This document shows, piece after piece, positions 1-7,883 of a stretch of 26,699 nucleotides of DNA. The position numbers and the translations under genes are program-made. Source of the stretch: DASUFH01 sp036274645 (GTDB lineage Bacteria; Acidobacteriota; Terriglobia; 20CM-2-55-15). The notes under the pieces were generated by a model that saw nothing but the letters and a program-made list of their open reading frames with translations, had not been told where the DNA came from and searched no databases. How positions within the stretch are numbered: position 1 is the stretch's first letter; the number at the start of each line of letters is the position of its first letter. The stretch is from the NCBI GenBank assembly GCA_036274645.1, contig DASUFH010000425.1, forward strand, positions 1 to 26,699. The letters run 5' to 3'.

Positions 1-34
1 ATACCTTCATAGTAGAAGTGAGGCTGAAAAGCGT

Positions 35-2569
35 ATGTTATTCCATGATTCCGATAGCCGATCTCCCTCTATGGCCCGAACATCGGTTGCCGCGCACATT
101 CAGGAATTCCGACGTCACGGGAACGACATCGCTTTCGTTCACCGCCGGGGGTATCGGTCGGTCCGCTGGACGTACGCGCGATTGGCGGAGACCGCGGCCC
201 GCGCCGCGCGGGAACTCGAAAGGCGCGGCGTCGAGAAAGGCGATCGCGTCGTCATCTGGGGCGAAGACTGCGGCGAGTGGGTAGCGGCCTTTTATGGCTG
301 TATTCTGCGCGGCGCCATCGCCGTTCCGCTGGACAAGGTTGCGTCCGCGGAATTCGCGCGACGCGTCGCGCGCGACGCCGGAGCGGGCGTCGCGTTTGGA
401 TCTCGAGAGCAACTGGGCCATCTGGAGGACAGCGGAATCGCGAAGATTCCGTTCGAAGACTTCCCTGCCGCCATCGGGACGCTTTCCGGAACTCCATACA
501 ATTCGCCACCGCTGGGCCTGTCGGACCCGGTCGAAATCCTCTTCACATCCGGCGCTACGGCGGAACCCAAAGGCGTCATCATCACCCACGGAAACATCCT
601 CTCCAACCTGGATCCCATCGAAAAGGGTATCGCCCCGTATCTCCGCTATGAACGTTTCGTTCACCCGATCCGGTTCCTCAGCCTGCTGCCCTTAAGCCAC
701 GTATTCGGACAGTTCATGGGCATGTTCGTGCCGGGGCTTCTGGGCGGCGCCGTGTTGTTTGCCGGCGCGCTGACCCCATCCGACATTGCGCAGAGCATTC
801 GCCGCGAACGCGTCTCCGTGCTCGTGGCCGTGCCACGCATGCTCGAATCGCTCAAGGACCACATCGAACGCGGCTACGAAACGCGCGGCGCGCTTTCCCG
901 ACTTCGGAGCGACATGGAACAACTGGCGCGGAGCCCCTTCCTGCGCCGGTGGCTGCGGTTTCGACGGATTCATCGGCAACTCGGCTGGAAGTTCTGGGCC
1001 ATCGTCAGTGGCGGGGCGGCGCTCGACGCCGGGACCGAAGAGTTCTGGAGACGGCTCGGCTACGTTGTCGTGCAAGGGTACGGCATGACGGAAACCACTT
1101 CGCTGGTCAGCCTCAACCATCCGTTTGAAGTCGGACGCGGCTCGATCGGGAAGATCCTGCCCGGCCGGGAAATGAAGCTGGACGAAAACGGCGAGATTCT
1201 CGTGCGTGGCCCCAGCGTGGCGCGGGAGTACTGGAGGAATGGCGAGATCCGGACCGCAGTCGCCCCTGACGGCTGGCTGCACACCGGCGATCTCGGCGAG
1301 ATGGACGCGGCGGGCAATCTTTCCTTCAAAGGCCGCATGAAGAACGTGATTGTGACACCGGAGGGAATGAACGTCTATCCGCAGGATATCGAGAACGCCC
1401 TGCGCGCCAATCCGAACGTCAAGGACTGCGTCGTTCTGCCCCTTCAGCGCGGCGGCAACGCCGTGCCTGGAGCGGTCCTCCTGCTCCGCAATCCGCTCGC
1501 CAGCGCGGCCGCCATCGTCGCGGAAGCCAATGAATCTCTCGCGGAATACCAGCGTATTCGCCAATGGTTCGTCTGGCCGGACGAAGACTTCCCGCGAACA
1601 TCCACCCAGAAGCCGCGCGCCGCCGAGATTCTGAAGAAGGCGTTACCCGGGCTCAGCGGAGCGGCCACCACCGGCTCCGGCGCGGTTGCGGACGTCGTCG
1701 CCCGAGTGGCTAAGCGGCCGGACGCGGACCTGGCAAGCCTCAGTTCTCTGGAACGCGTCGAGGTGTTGAGCGCGCTCGAAGATCGCTTCCAGGTGGACTT
1801 GAACGAAACGCGATTCACCGCCGCAACCACCATCAAAGATCTGGAAGAGATGGTCCGCGAACCGGCAGTTGAGCGAACCGACTACCCTTACCCGCGCTGG
1901 GTTCAGCGCTGGCCGATTCCCTGGATACGCCAGGCGGTTTATTACCTGCTCATCTGGCCGGCCACCGTAATCCTTTCAAGGCCAGAGGTCACCGGACGCG
2001 AACGTCTGGACGAATTGCGGGGCCCCGTACTCGTCATCGCGAACCACATCACGTATTTCGACGCGGGACTCGTGCTGTATGCGCTGCCGCGGCGCCTGAG
2101 GAACCTGGCCATCGCCATGGAAGGCGAACGTGTCCGGTCGATGCGCTGGCCTCCCCGGGACTTGCCCTGGCCGCAGCGGATGCTGTCGCGCGCAGGCTAT
2201 TGGCTCGCGACACCCCTGTTTCATGCCTTTCCCCTGCCCCAGCGCGCAGGATTCCGGGAGAGCTTCCGTTTTGCCGGCGAGGCTGTGGACAAAGGCTATG
2301 GCGTCCTGGTTTTTCCGGAGGGACTGCGCACTCCGGATGGAACGATTCAGCCCTTCCGCGGCGGCATCGGCCTGCTGGCCGCCAACCTCGGGCTGCCGGT
2401 GGTTCCGGCGCGCATCCACGGATTGTGGGAGCTAAAGATTTCCGGACGGCGAGGCTTCGCGCCCTGGGGCGCGATTCGACTGAACATTGGCGAGCCCATT
2501 CGCCTGGCGCCAGAGATGTCGCCGGAGGAAATCACGCAAACGCTCGAACGCGCCGTGCGCGCGCTCTGA
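35..2569 (+). CDS. AMP-dependent acyl-ACP/acyl-CoA synthetase fused to a carrier-like domain and a PlsC-type acyltransferase
   Basis: Predicted bifunctional lipid enzyme that activates a fatty acid with ATP and transfers it to a lysophospholipid or glycerol phosphate at the inner membrane, resembling an Aas-type system in one chain of 844 residues. Seen in the sequence: an adenylation domain with a P-loop TSGATAEPKG near residue 171, QGYGMTE near 347 and HTGDL near 415; a short acyl-carrier-like segment near 565-620 with SSLERVEVL at the place where carriers have DSL; a hydrophobic stretch near 630-650; then a PlsC domain with NHITYFD (HX4D, residues 671-676) and FPEGLRT near 760. The carrier motif lacks the usual Asp, and FPEG is followed by Leu rather than Thr. 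The start at 35 has a weak GTGAGG upstream; the ATG at 71 is an alternative start without a clear ribosome site. It converges on the next gene. Family is confident; the exact substrate is inferred. Confidence 0.88.
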   Translation: MLFHDSDSRSPSMARTSVAAHIQEFRRHGNDIAFVHRRGYRSVRWTYARLAETAARAARELERRGVEKGDRVVIWGEDCGEWVAAFYGCILRGAIAVPLDKVASAEFARRVARDAGAGVAFGSREQLGHLEDSGIAKIPFEDFPAAIGTLSGTPYNSPPLGLSDPVEILFTSGATAEPKGVIITHGNILSNLDPIEKGIAPYLRYERFVHPIRFLSLLPLSHVFGQFMGMFVPGLLGGAVLFAGALTPSDIAQSIRRERVSVLVAVPRMLESLKDHIERGYETRGALSRLRSDMEQLARSPFLRRWLRFRRIHRQLGWKFWAIVSGGAALDAGTEEFWRRLGYVVVQGYGMTETTSLVSLNHPFEVGRGSIGKILPGREMKLDENGEILVRGPSVAREYWRNGEIRTAVAPDGWLHTGDLGEMDAAGNLSFKGRMKNVIVTPEGMNVYPQDIENALRANPNVKDCVVLPLQRGGNAVPGAVLLLRNPLASAAAIVAEANESLAEYQRIRQWFVWPDEDFPRTSTQKPRAAEILKKALPGLSGAATTGSGAVADVVARVAKRPDADLASLSSLERVEVLSALEDRFQVDLNETRFTAATTIKDLEEMVREPAVERTDYPYPRWVQRWPIPWIRQAVYYLLIWPATVILSRPEVTGRERLDELRGPVLVIANHITYFDAGLVLYALPRRLRNLAIAMEGERVRSMRWPPRDLPWPQRMLSRAGYWLATPLFHAFPLPQRAGFRESFRFAGEAVDKGYGVLVFPEGLRTPDGTIQPFRGGIGLLAANLGLPVVPARIHGLWELKISGRRGFAPWGAIRLNIGEPIRLAPEMSPEEITQTLERAVRAL

Positions 2570-2587
2570 CGGCCGAACACTTCTTTC

Positions 2588-2611
2588 GCTACGGATGGAT
2601 TCGGGCGTAGC
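2588..2611. terminator. Possible bidirectional terminator hairpin
   Basis: A 6-bp perfect inverted repeat (GCTACG/CGTAGC) with a 12-nt loop lies in the 60-bp gap between two convergent stop codons. It has no T-run, so the call rests on position and symmetry only. Confidence 0.25.
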
Positions 2612-2629
2612 CGGCTCGTTCGACGGAGT

Positions 2630-3451
2630 TTATTCCACGCCGACCGACATTACCCGTCCGCTGAACCTGGCCGCCACCTGTTCGACCTCGCTCTCGTTCA
2701 ACGGGATGGAGTGATTGAAATAGGTCTCCGTGCTGACACGGCCCGGCGCAACTCCTGCGCGGTAGAGCGCATTCTTCACCAGGTGGACCATCGCGCCGTT
2801 TCCGACAAGGTGAAAATGCGCCCGGGAAAGCCCCTCCATTCCGACCCGCTCCGGCACGGATTCGGTGACGCGCCCCACCAGTCCACTCCAGTTTCTCGAA
2901 GGCCGTGACAGTGTGAAATGCCAGCCGAAATTCGGGTACCGGTGGGTAAGCGACTGCAATTCATCGGCAAGACAGGCGTGCGACTCTTCGCGAAACCCGG
3001 CATATAGCGTCATCGGGCGCGACTCGCCTTCGCTCAGGACCTTTTCCGCGTAACCATAAAGCGGGCCCACGCCGGCGCCGGTCGACATGAGAATGATCTG
3101 CTCCGCCTCGGGCTGAACTTCCTGATGAATCGGCGTGTGAAACGGCCCGTGAAAGAAAACCTCATGTCCGGCGGAAAGCCCGGCCAGAAGAGGAGACATC
3201 CTTCCACCCGAAATGATGCGATAGAGATGTTCGAATCGGCGCTGTGACGGCGTCCCGCGGCTGACCGTGTACGCATGACGCATCAGCTTCTGGTCGTCGA
3301 TCATCAGACCGAGACCAAGAACATGTCCGGGGTCGAATGCCGCCGGCAGGTCATCGACGGCTTCAAGCGCGATCCAGGCGCTGCCTTCAGACAGCCGCCG
3401 GTTTTCGATCACGCGCGCAGGCCGCCACAGCGAACGTAGATCGTGAGTCAT
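2630..3451 (-). CDS. Ferredoxin-NADP reductase-like FAD/NAD(P)H oxidoreductase
   Basis: Predicted cytosolic flavoprotein that moves electrons between NAD(P)H and ferredoxin or flavodoxin. At 273 residues it is slightly longer than the usual Fpr-type enzyme. Seen: an N-terminal FAD-binding barrel with RHAYTVSRG at residues 58-66, matching the RxYS flavin motif with Ala before the Tyr and Thr after it; a nucleotide-binding domain with STGAGVGP at 123-130; and a TLYAGFREE strand near 148. The C-terminal VSTETYFNH occupies the place where related reductases have the tail that stacks on FAD. The ATG at 3451 is chosen because the sequence upstream is AT-rich and noncoding; no strong ribosome site is visible. 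It is monocistronic and convergent with the lipid enzyme. The electron partner cannot be told from context. Confidence 0.85.
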   Translation of the reverse strand: MTHDLRSLWRPARVIENRRLSEGSAWIALEAVDDLPAAFDPGHVLGLGLMIDDQKLMRHAYTVSRGTPSQRRFEHLYRIISGGRMSPLLAGLSAGHEVFFHGPFHTPIHQEVQPEAEQIILMSTGAGVGPLYGYAEKVLSEGESRPMTLYAGFREESHACLADELQSLTHRYPNFGWHFTLSRPSRNWSGLVGRVTESVPERVGMEGLSRAHFHLVGNGAMVHLVKNALYRAGVAPGRVSTETYFNHSIPLNESEVEQVAARFSGRVMSVGVE

Positions 3452-3534
3452 TAATTGTGATGATACAACGCCGGGAAACCTGACCGCGACACCACCGACA
3501 TACCACCCCTGCCACCTGGCCGACGCTCCGACCT

Positions 3535-3572
3535 CCCGATACCGCGCCGCCGGCGCGGGCGTCGCTATCGGG
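3535..3572 (-). terminator. GC-rich hairpin at the 3' end of the DUF2306-like gene
   Basis: An 8-bp perfect palindromic stem (CCGCGCCG/CGGCGCGG, arms 3542-3549 and 3551-3558) is nested in an outer CCCGAT/ATCGGG pair (3535-3540, 3567-3572). It overlaps the stop codon of the minus-strand gene. There is no T-tract, so it could equally be a folded 3' end that protects the RNA. Confidence 0.35.
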
Positions 3573-4239
3573 CGCGGCCGACTGTAGACGCGACCGGCGC
3601 GCTAAACATTTTCCTGCCCTGGAGAATGACTTCCGTAATCACGAGGGGAACCGACCAGCAGAACCAGGACCCGACTTCGAGCCGTTGGATCTCCGTACCG
3701 ACACCAATGGCCGTGAGTATTCCGACCAATATGCGGAAGTTGACGAAACCAAACGTCACCACGTAGCTGCGAATCATCCACTCCTGATGTTGCTGAATCT
3801 GCCGGCGCCGGATCGCCACCAGCGCGAATCCGGCCGTCGTGATCCAGATCAGATTCAGCGAGAAGAGCCCCATGCCGAATACCCAACTGACATCGGTGTG
3901 CAGCGACAGATACAGCGCGGCAAGGCTGCTCAGCCCGATAGCCACCATATAGACGACGCCCAGCCGGCGGTGCAGCGGCATGCGCTTCCGCGCCAGACCA
4001 AGACGCAGCGCAAACGGCCCCACGAGCAACGCCACCATTCCTGCAGCAAGATGCGTCAAAAGCCATCCGCGTTTGACCCAGTAACCGCCAAATGTATCCG
4101 GATTGAAACCGAAATAGGGCAATGCGAAGCCCGCCACAAAGATCAGCGCAACGATCCACGCCCCCGCCAGAAGGATCAGGCTTCGCTTCGTCGCCCGGTT
4201 TTCAACTTTCTCTGCGCTCACGCCCTCATTCGACATCAT
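3565..4239 (-). CDS. DUF2306-family predicted integral membrane protein
   Basis: Membrane protein of unknown function, 224 residues from the chosen start. Seen: about seven hydrophobic segments, a PLHRRLGVVYM loop, and QQHQEWMIRSYVVTFGFVNFR, both features typical of DUF2306 (YozB-like) proteins. The frame is open up to 4368, giving a 267-residue alternative, but the first 43 residues are polar, low-complexity and include an 8-bp DNA repeat. The ATG at 4239 (followed directly by a second ATG) has a G-rich GCGGGGGC immediately upstream, so I prefer it. It is transcribed divergently from the small membrane gene at 4418. Histidines in the PLHRR and QQHQEW loops might bind a cofactor, but this is inference. 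Confidence 0.75.
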   Translation of the reverse strand: MMSNEGVSAEKVENRATKRSLILLAGAWIVALIFVAGFALPYFGFNPDTFGGYWVKRGWLLTHLAAGMVALLVGPFALRLGLARKRMPLHRRLGVVYMVAIGLSSLAALYLSLHTDVSWVFGMGLFSLNLIWITTAGFALVAIRRRQIQQHQEWMIRSYVVTFGFVNFRILVGILTAIGVGTEIQRLEVGSWFCWSVPLVITEVILQGRKMFSAPVASTVGRAR

Positions 4240-4294
4240 TCGCCCCCGCAATTGCCATGGTCGGCCGGATACCGGCACACCCCGTGAATTCATC

Positions 4295-4318
4295 GCCGAT
4301 CCGCCGATCCGCCGATCC
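4295..4318. repeat. Three perfect tandem copies of an 8-bp unit (GCCGATCC)
   Basis: Units occupy 4295-4302, 4303-4310 and 4311-4318 with no mismatch. They lie in the 178-bp divergent gap between the DUF2306-like gene and the small membrane gene, 56 bp upstream of the preferred DUF2306 start. They may be an operator or a slippage-prone short repeat. The 8-bp period is not a multiple of three, so a change in copy number would shift frame if the upstream start at 4368 were used. Confidence 0.8.
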
Positions 4319-4417
4319 TCATCGGCCTCTCCATCGCAGATCGACTTGACCGGAAATCCGTCCCGCACGCAAAGTCAGCAGATGAAAATCCCACGCGCCA
4401 GAGGGGCCGCATAGTCC

Positions 4418-4813
4418 ATGTTCATCAGAGCCCTCGTCATTTGGGTCGCCGGACTGTTCACGATTGTACCCGGCGCGGCGTATTACCTGCTCTTTTATGC
4501 TGAGCGCGAGCAGTACGTCTGGCTTGTTGGTCTCATTCTGGTCTGGGTTTTCGGTTTCTGGACCATTGTCGGGCCAGTACTGGCGGGCATCCGCGCGCAG
4601 AGGGTATTAACGCGACTCGAACAGGCCAACTCACGGAGCGAGATCATCGAAACGCTCGAAACCCGGGAAGCACAGGATGCGATCATCGACCTGATTGCCT
4701 CGGACACTCACCTGCCGAGATTTTTCGTGAGATTTGTCTGTCTCAGGCTGCGGCCCAGGCTCTCAACGGCGCTGCGCTCCAGGCAGAATCCAGCCGGCAG
4801 GACTCTGGAGTGA
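4418..4813 (+). CDS. Small membrane protein with two transmembrane helices and a charged C-terminal tail
   Basis: Hypothetical protein of 131 residues that I do not recognise. Seen: two strongly hydrophobic helices (about residues 5-27 and 33-57) separated by a short AEREQY loop. A soluble tail follows, with an amphipathic helix (LTRLEQANSRSEIIETLETRE), then a basic C-terminus. Coding character is good and GAGGGG lies 11 bp upstream of the ATG. It precedes the TonB receptor by 175 bp on the same strand but need not share its transcript. It may be an inner-membrane accessory protein with the tail in the cytoplasm; that is inference from charge distribution. Confidence 0.6.
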   Translation: MFIRALVIWVAGLFTIVPGAAYYLLFYAEREQYVWLVGLILVWVFGFWTIVGPVLAGIRAQRVLTRLEQANSRSEIIETLETREAQDAIIDLIASDTHLPRFFVRFVCLRLRPRLSTALRSRQNPAGRTLE

Positions 4814-4988
4814 CACCGAAAACGATCCTCGCCTTTCGGTTCGGGTAGCCTACAGCAGCCGGCTGCGATCCGCCCTTACCCGACTGCGACAATTCACCGC
4901 ATTGCCAGCGATGGCTCCAACCCTTAGGATTCGCTCGTGTCCAGGCCGATCGCCCGGAACACGCCCTATTCATCCGGGAGGTATCGGA

Positions 4989-7829
4989 ATGCGCCTACTT
5001 CGCCATGCCGCGCTGATTGTCCCTCTCCTGGCGGCGCAGATGGCCCTGACCGAAAGCGCGGTCGGCGCGCAGCAGACGGTCAATTACGCGAGTTTGAGCG
5101 GAAGGGTGATGGATCCCCTCAATGCGCGGGTGGCGGGCGCGGATGTCTCGGCGCGCGAAACGGAGACGGGAGTGGTCAGCGGCGCGAAAACGGACGCCGA
5201 TGGACGGTTCCGTTTTGCGTATCTCAAGCCGGGGCCCTATGAGATTGAAGTCCGCGCCGCGGGTTTCACGACGTTCAAGAGGGCCCTTACGCTGACCGTT
5301 GGCTCATCGGCGGAACTCGTGGCGGAACTGGGACTTTCGACGGTCGAAACGACCATCCGGGTCAGTGGGCAGCCCGAGGGCCTCGAAACCGGACGAACTC
5401 AGATCGCCGGCACAGTGCCTGAACGAGAGATTCGCGATCTTCCCGTCAGCGGACGAAGCATCCTGGACGCTGCGCTCCTGGTCCCCGGCGTATCGCCCAC
5501 CAACACGGCCAGCACGCAGCTTTTTGCGGAAACGTCGGCGGTTCCCGGACAGGGCCTCTCGATCAACAGCCAGAGGAATTTCTCCAACAGCTTCATCGTC
5601 GACGGGCTCTCCGCCAACGACGATGCGGCGGGTCTCAGCGGAGTTTTCTACGGCTACGACGCGATCAGCGAATTTCAGGTTGTCACTTCCGGAGGCCAGG
5701 CGGAATTCGGCCGCGCCCTCGGCGGGTATATGAATGTGATCACCCGAAGCGGCGCGAACATGGTTCACGGCGACCTGTACGGCTACTTCCGCAACCAGCG
5801 CTTCAACGCAGCCAATCCGCTATCGCAAACGACGCTGCCCCTGACCCAGGCCCAATATGGCGGCACACTGGGCGGCCCGATTGTTCCGAACCGGACGTTC
5901 TACTTCGCCAATTTCGAGCAACGCATCCTGAACCAGTCCGGATTGACGACGATCACACCCGCCAATGTGTCGGCCATCAATACGCGACTGGCGGCGGTGG
6001 GATATCCGGGTCCGGCCGTATCGACCGGGGTCTATCCGAATCCCGTTCATGCGACGACCGGGCTCGGCAAGATCGATCACAATTTCGGAGCCAACGATCA
6101 GTTCACGATCCGTTACAGCGTGTACGACCTGACCAGCGCGAACTCCCGCGGCGCCGGCGGCCTGAGCGCTCCGAGCGCATCTTCCGGCCTCGACAATACC
6201 GATCACACCATTGCGATCAGCAACATCGCAACCCTGTCGCCGCGGCTCGTCAATGAAACCCGCGCGCAGTTCACGCACAGCAATCTTCTCGCTTTGCCCA
6301 CGGATCTGACCGGACCCGCAGTCAGCATTTCCGGGGTGGGTTCCTTCGGCCGATTGTCGAGTTCGCCAACGGGAAGACTGAACACGCTTTTTGAAGTCGT
6401 CGACAATGTTGCCTATAACTCGGGGCCGCACTCCGTTCGCATTGGCGTCAACTTTCTGAACAACCAGACGACGATCACATTTCCACGTTCCGTTCGAGGC
6501 AGTTATTCCTTCTCGTCGCTCACGAACTTCCTGAATGGGGTATACAACAACTCCGGATTCACACAGACCTTCAACGATACGGCCGTTTCGCAAAACAACC
6601 CCAACATTGGCCTCTACGTTCAGGATCAGTGGAATGCGCTCCCCAATCTGACCCTCAGCTTCGGCGCGCGATATGACCTGCAGTTCCTTGAAACGATCGA
6701 AACCGACACCAACAACGTTTCGCCACGGGTGGGGTTTGCCTGGACGCCGCTTGCGTCACGCCGGACTGTTGTTCGCGGCAGTTATGGGCTCTTTTATGAT
6801 CGGGTCCCTCTGCGGGCGCTGGCGAACGCGCTGCTTTCGGCGGGCAATACGACAGACGTGGCGAACCTCCGCCAGGTCAGCCTCAGCCTTTCACCAGGCC
6901 AGACCGGCGCGCCTGCCTTTCCCGATATTCTCAGCAGCCTGACGCTGCCCGCGGGAGTGCTGTTCAACTTCACGACGATGGACCAGCATATCCAGAACGC
7001 CTATTCGCAGCAGATCAGCCTGGAGATTGAGCGCGAACTCGACCGTAACACGACGGTCCGCATCGGCTATCAACACGTCAGAGGACTGCATCTGGTCGTT
7101 TCGGTGAATCAGAATGTGCCGACCTGTGTGGCGTCGGGAAACAACAATGGATGCCGGCCCAATCCGAACTACGCGAACAACAGCGAGTACTCTTCAGAGG
7201 CGGATTCCTTTTACGATGGCATGTCGGTGTCCTTCGTCCAGCGCCCGTCCCGATGGGGCAGCTATCGCATCTCGTATACATACTCAAAGGCGCTCGACAA
7301 TGTGGGCGAGTTCTTCTTCAGTTCCCCCATCGACCATTACAACATCTGGCAGGACTATGGCCGATCGGATGACGACCAGCGCCACCGGTTCGTGATTGAT
7401 GGAACCATCCAGGCGCCGATCGAGACGCCCCGGAATTTCCTGGAACGCGTCGCTCGAGGCTTCGCGCTGAGCATGCTGCTGCAGTATTACTCGGCTTTGC
7501 CTTTCAACATTACCGCAGGCACAACGACGATTCAGGGAACGACCGCCCGGCCGACCATTAATGGCGCGTACATTCCCCGCAACGCCGGCGAAGGATTCGA
7601 CCATTTCAACGTCAATGCCCGGCTCAGCCGGACATTCCACACGAATGAAGACATTCGGATCGAAACGACGGTCGAAGCGTTTAATATTCTGAACCACGTG
7701 AACGGCGTGGCGCGCAACGGCTCGTTCGGAAACGGCGCGTATCCAACGGCTCCGGCCAGCACATTCAACCAGACCACCGCCGTGGCCGACCCTCGAACGC
7801 TGCAGTTCGGGCTGCGCATGTCGTTCTGA
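4989..7829 (+). CDS. TonB-dependent outer-membrane receptor with N-terminal carboxypeptidase-regulatory domain (Oar-like)
   Basis: Predicted outer-membrane transporter of 946 residues for a large or scarce substrate, energised by TonB. Seen: signal peptide (about residues 1-28); a carboxypeptidase-regulatory-like beta-sandwich at about 34-115 (ASLSGRV, DADGRFRFAYLKPGPYEIEV); a plug domain at about 120-240 (REIRDLPVSGRS, a long Asn/Ser-rich loop, FQVVTSGGQAEFGRALGG); and a long barrel ending in FGLRMSF, with the terminal Phe typical of outer-membrane barrels. The frame is open from 4734, but the ATG at 4989 with GGGAGG about 7 bp upstream and an immediate signal peptide is clearly the start. 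It is followed 54 bp later by an exported beta-propeller gene, so the two may act together on an extracellular substrate. The substrate is unknown. Confidence 0.9.
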   Translation: MRLLRHAALIVPLLAAQMALTESAVGAQQTVNYASLSGRVMDPLNARVAGADVSARETETGVVSGAKTDADGRFRFAYLKPGPYEIEVRAAGFTTFKRALTLTVGSSAELVAELGLSTVETTIRVSGQPEGLETGRTQIAGTVPEREIRDLPVSGRSILDAALLVPGVSPTNTASTQLFAETSAVPGQGLSINSQRNFSNSFIVDGLSANDDAAGLSGVFYGYDAISEFQVVTSGGQAEFGRALGGYMNVITRSGANMVHGDLYGYFRNQRFNAANPLSQTTLPLTQAQYGGTLGGPIVPNRTFYFANFEQRILNQSGLTTITPANVSAINTRLAAVGYPGPAVSTGVYPNPVHATTGLGKIDHNFGANDQFTIRYSVYDLTSANSRGAGGLSAPSASSGLDNTDHTIAISNIATLSPRLVNETRAQFTHSNLLALPTDLTGPAVSISGVGSFGRLSSSPTGRLNTLFEVVDNVAYNSGPHSVRIGVNFLNNQTTITFPRSVRGSYSFSSLTNFLNGVYNNSGFTQTFNDTAVSQNNPNIGLYVQDQWNALPNLTLSFGARYDLQFLETIETDTNNVSPRVGFAWTPLASRRTVVRGSYGLFYDRVPLRALANALLSAGNTTDVANLRQVSLSLSPGQTGAPAFPDILSSLTLPAGVLFNFTTMDQHIQNAYSQQISLEIERELDRNTTVRIGYQHVRGLHLVVSVNQNVPTCVASGNNNGCRPNPNYANNSEYSSEADSFYDGMSVSFVQRPSRWGSYRISYTYSKALDNVGEFFFSSPIDHYNIWQDYGRSDDDQRHRFVIDGTIQAPIETPRNFLERVARGFALSMLLQYYSALPFNITAGTTTIQGTTARPTINGAYIPRNAGEGFDHFNVNARLSRTFHTNEDIRIETTVEAFNILNHVNGVARNGSFGNGAYPTAPASTFNQTTAVADPRTLQFGLRMSF

Positions 7830-7841
7830 GCGGAAGAAAGT

Positions 7842-7871
7842 ATGGACCGCCGATCATTCAAGGAGATCTGA
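7842..7871 (+). promoter_or_regulatory. Nine-codon upstream ORF formed by duplication of the next gene's first 18 bp
   Basis: ATG GAC CGC CGA TCA TTC is repeated exactly at 7842-7859 and 7884-7901. The upstream copy has its own GGAAG site but reads on to a TGA at 7869-7871, giving MDRRSFKEI and stop. It lies between the TonB receptor stop (7829) and the real start (7884), in the same frame as the latter. It could be a passive relic or a leader that affects ribosome loading. Confidence 0.6.
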
Positions 7872-7883
7872 CCGGGAGAACGC

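Noticed and set aside
4815..4840. ACCGAAA/TTTCGGT inverted repeat after the small membrane gene as a terminator
   Set aside because: Only 7 bp with a 12-nt loop and no T-run; too weak to list as a feature.
4734..4988. 85-codon N-terminal extension of the TonB receptor
   Set aside because: It overlaps the upstream gene, has no signal peptide, and the start at 4989 has a good ribosome site followed at once by a signal peptide.
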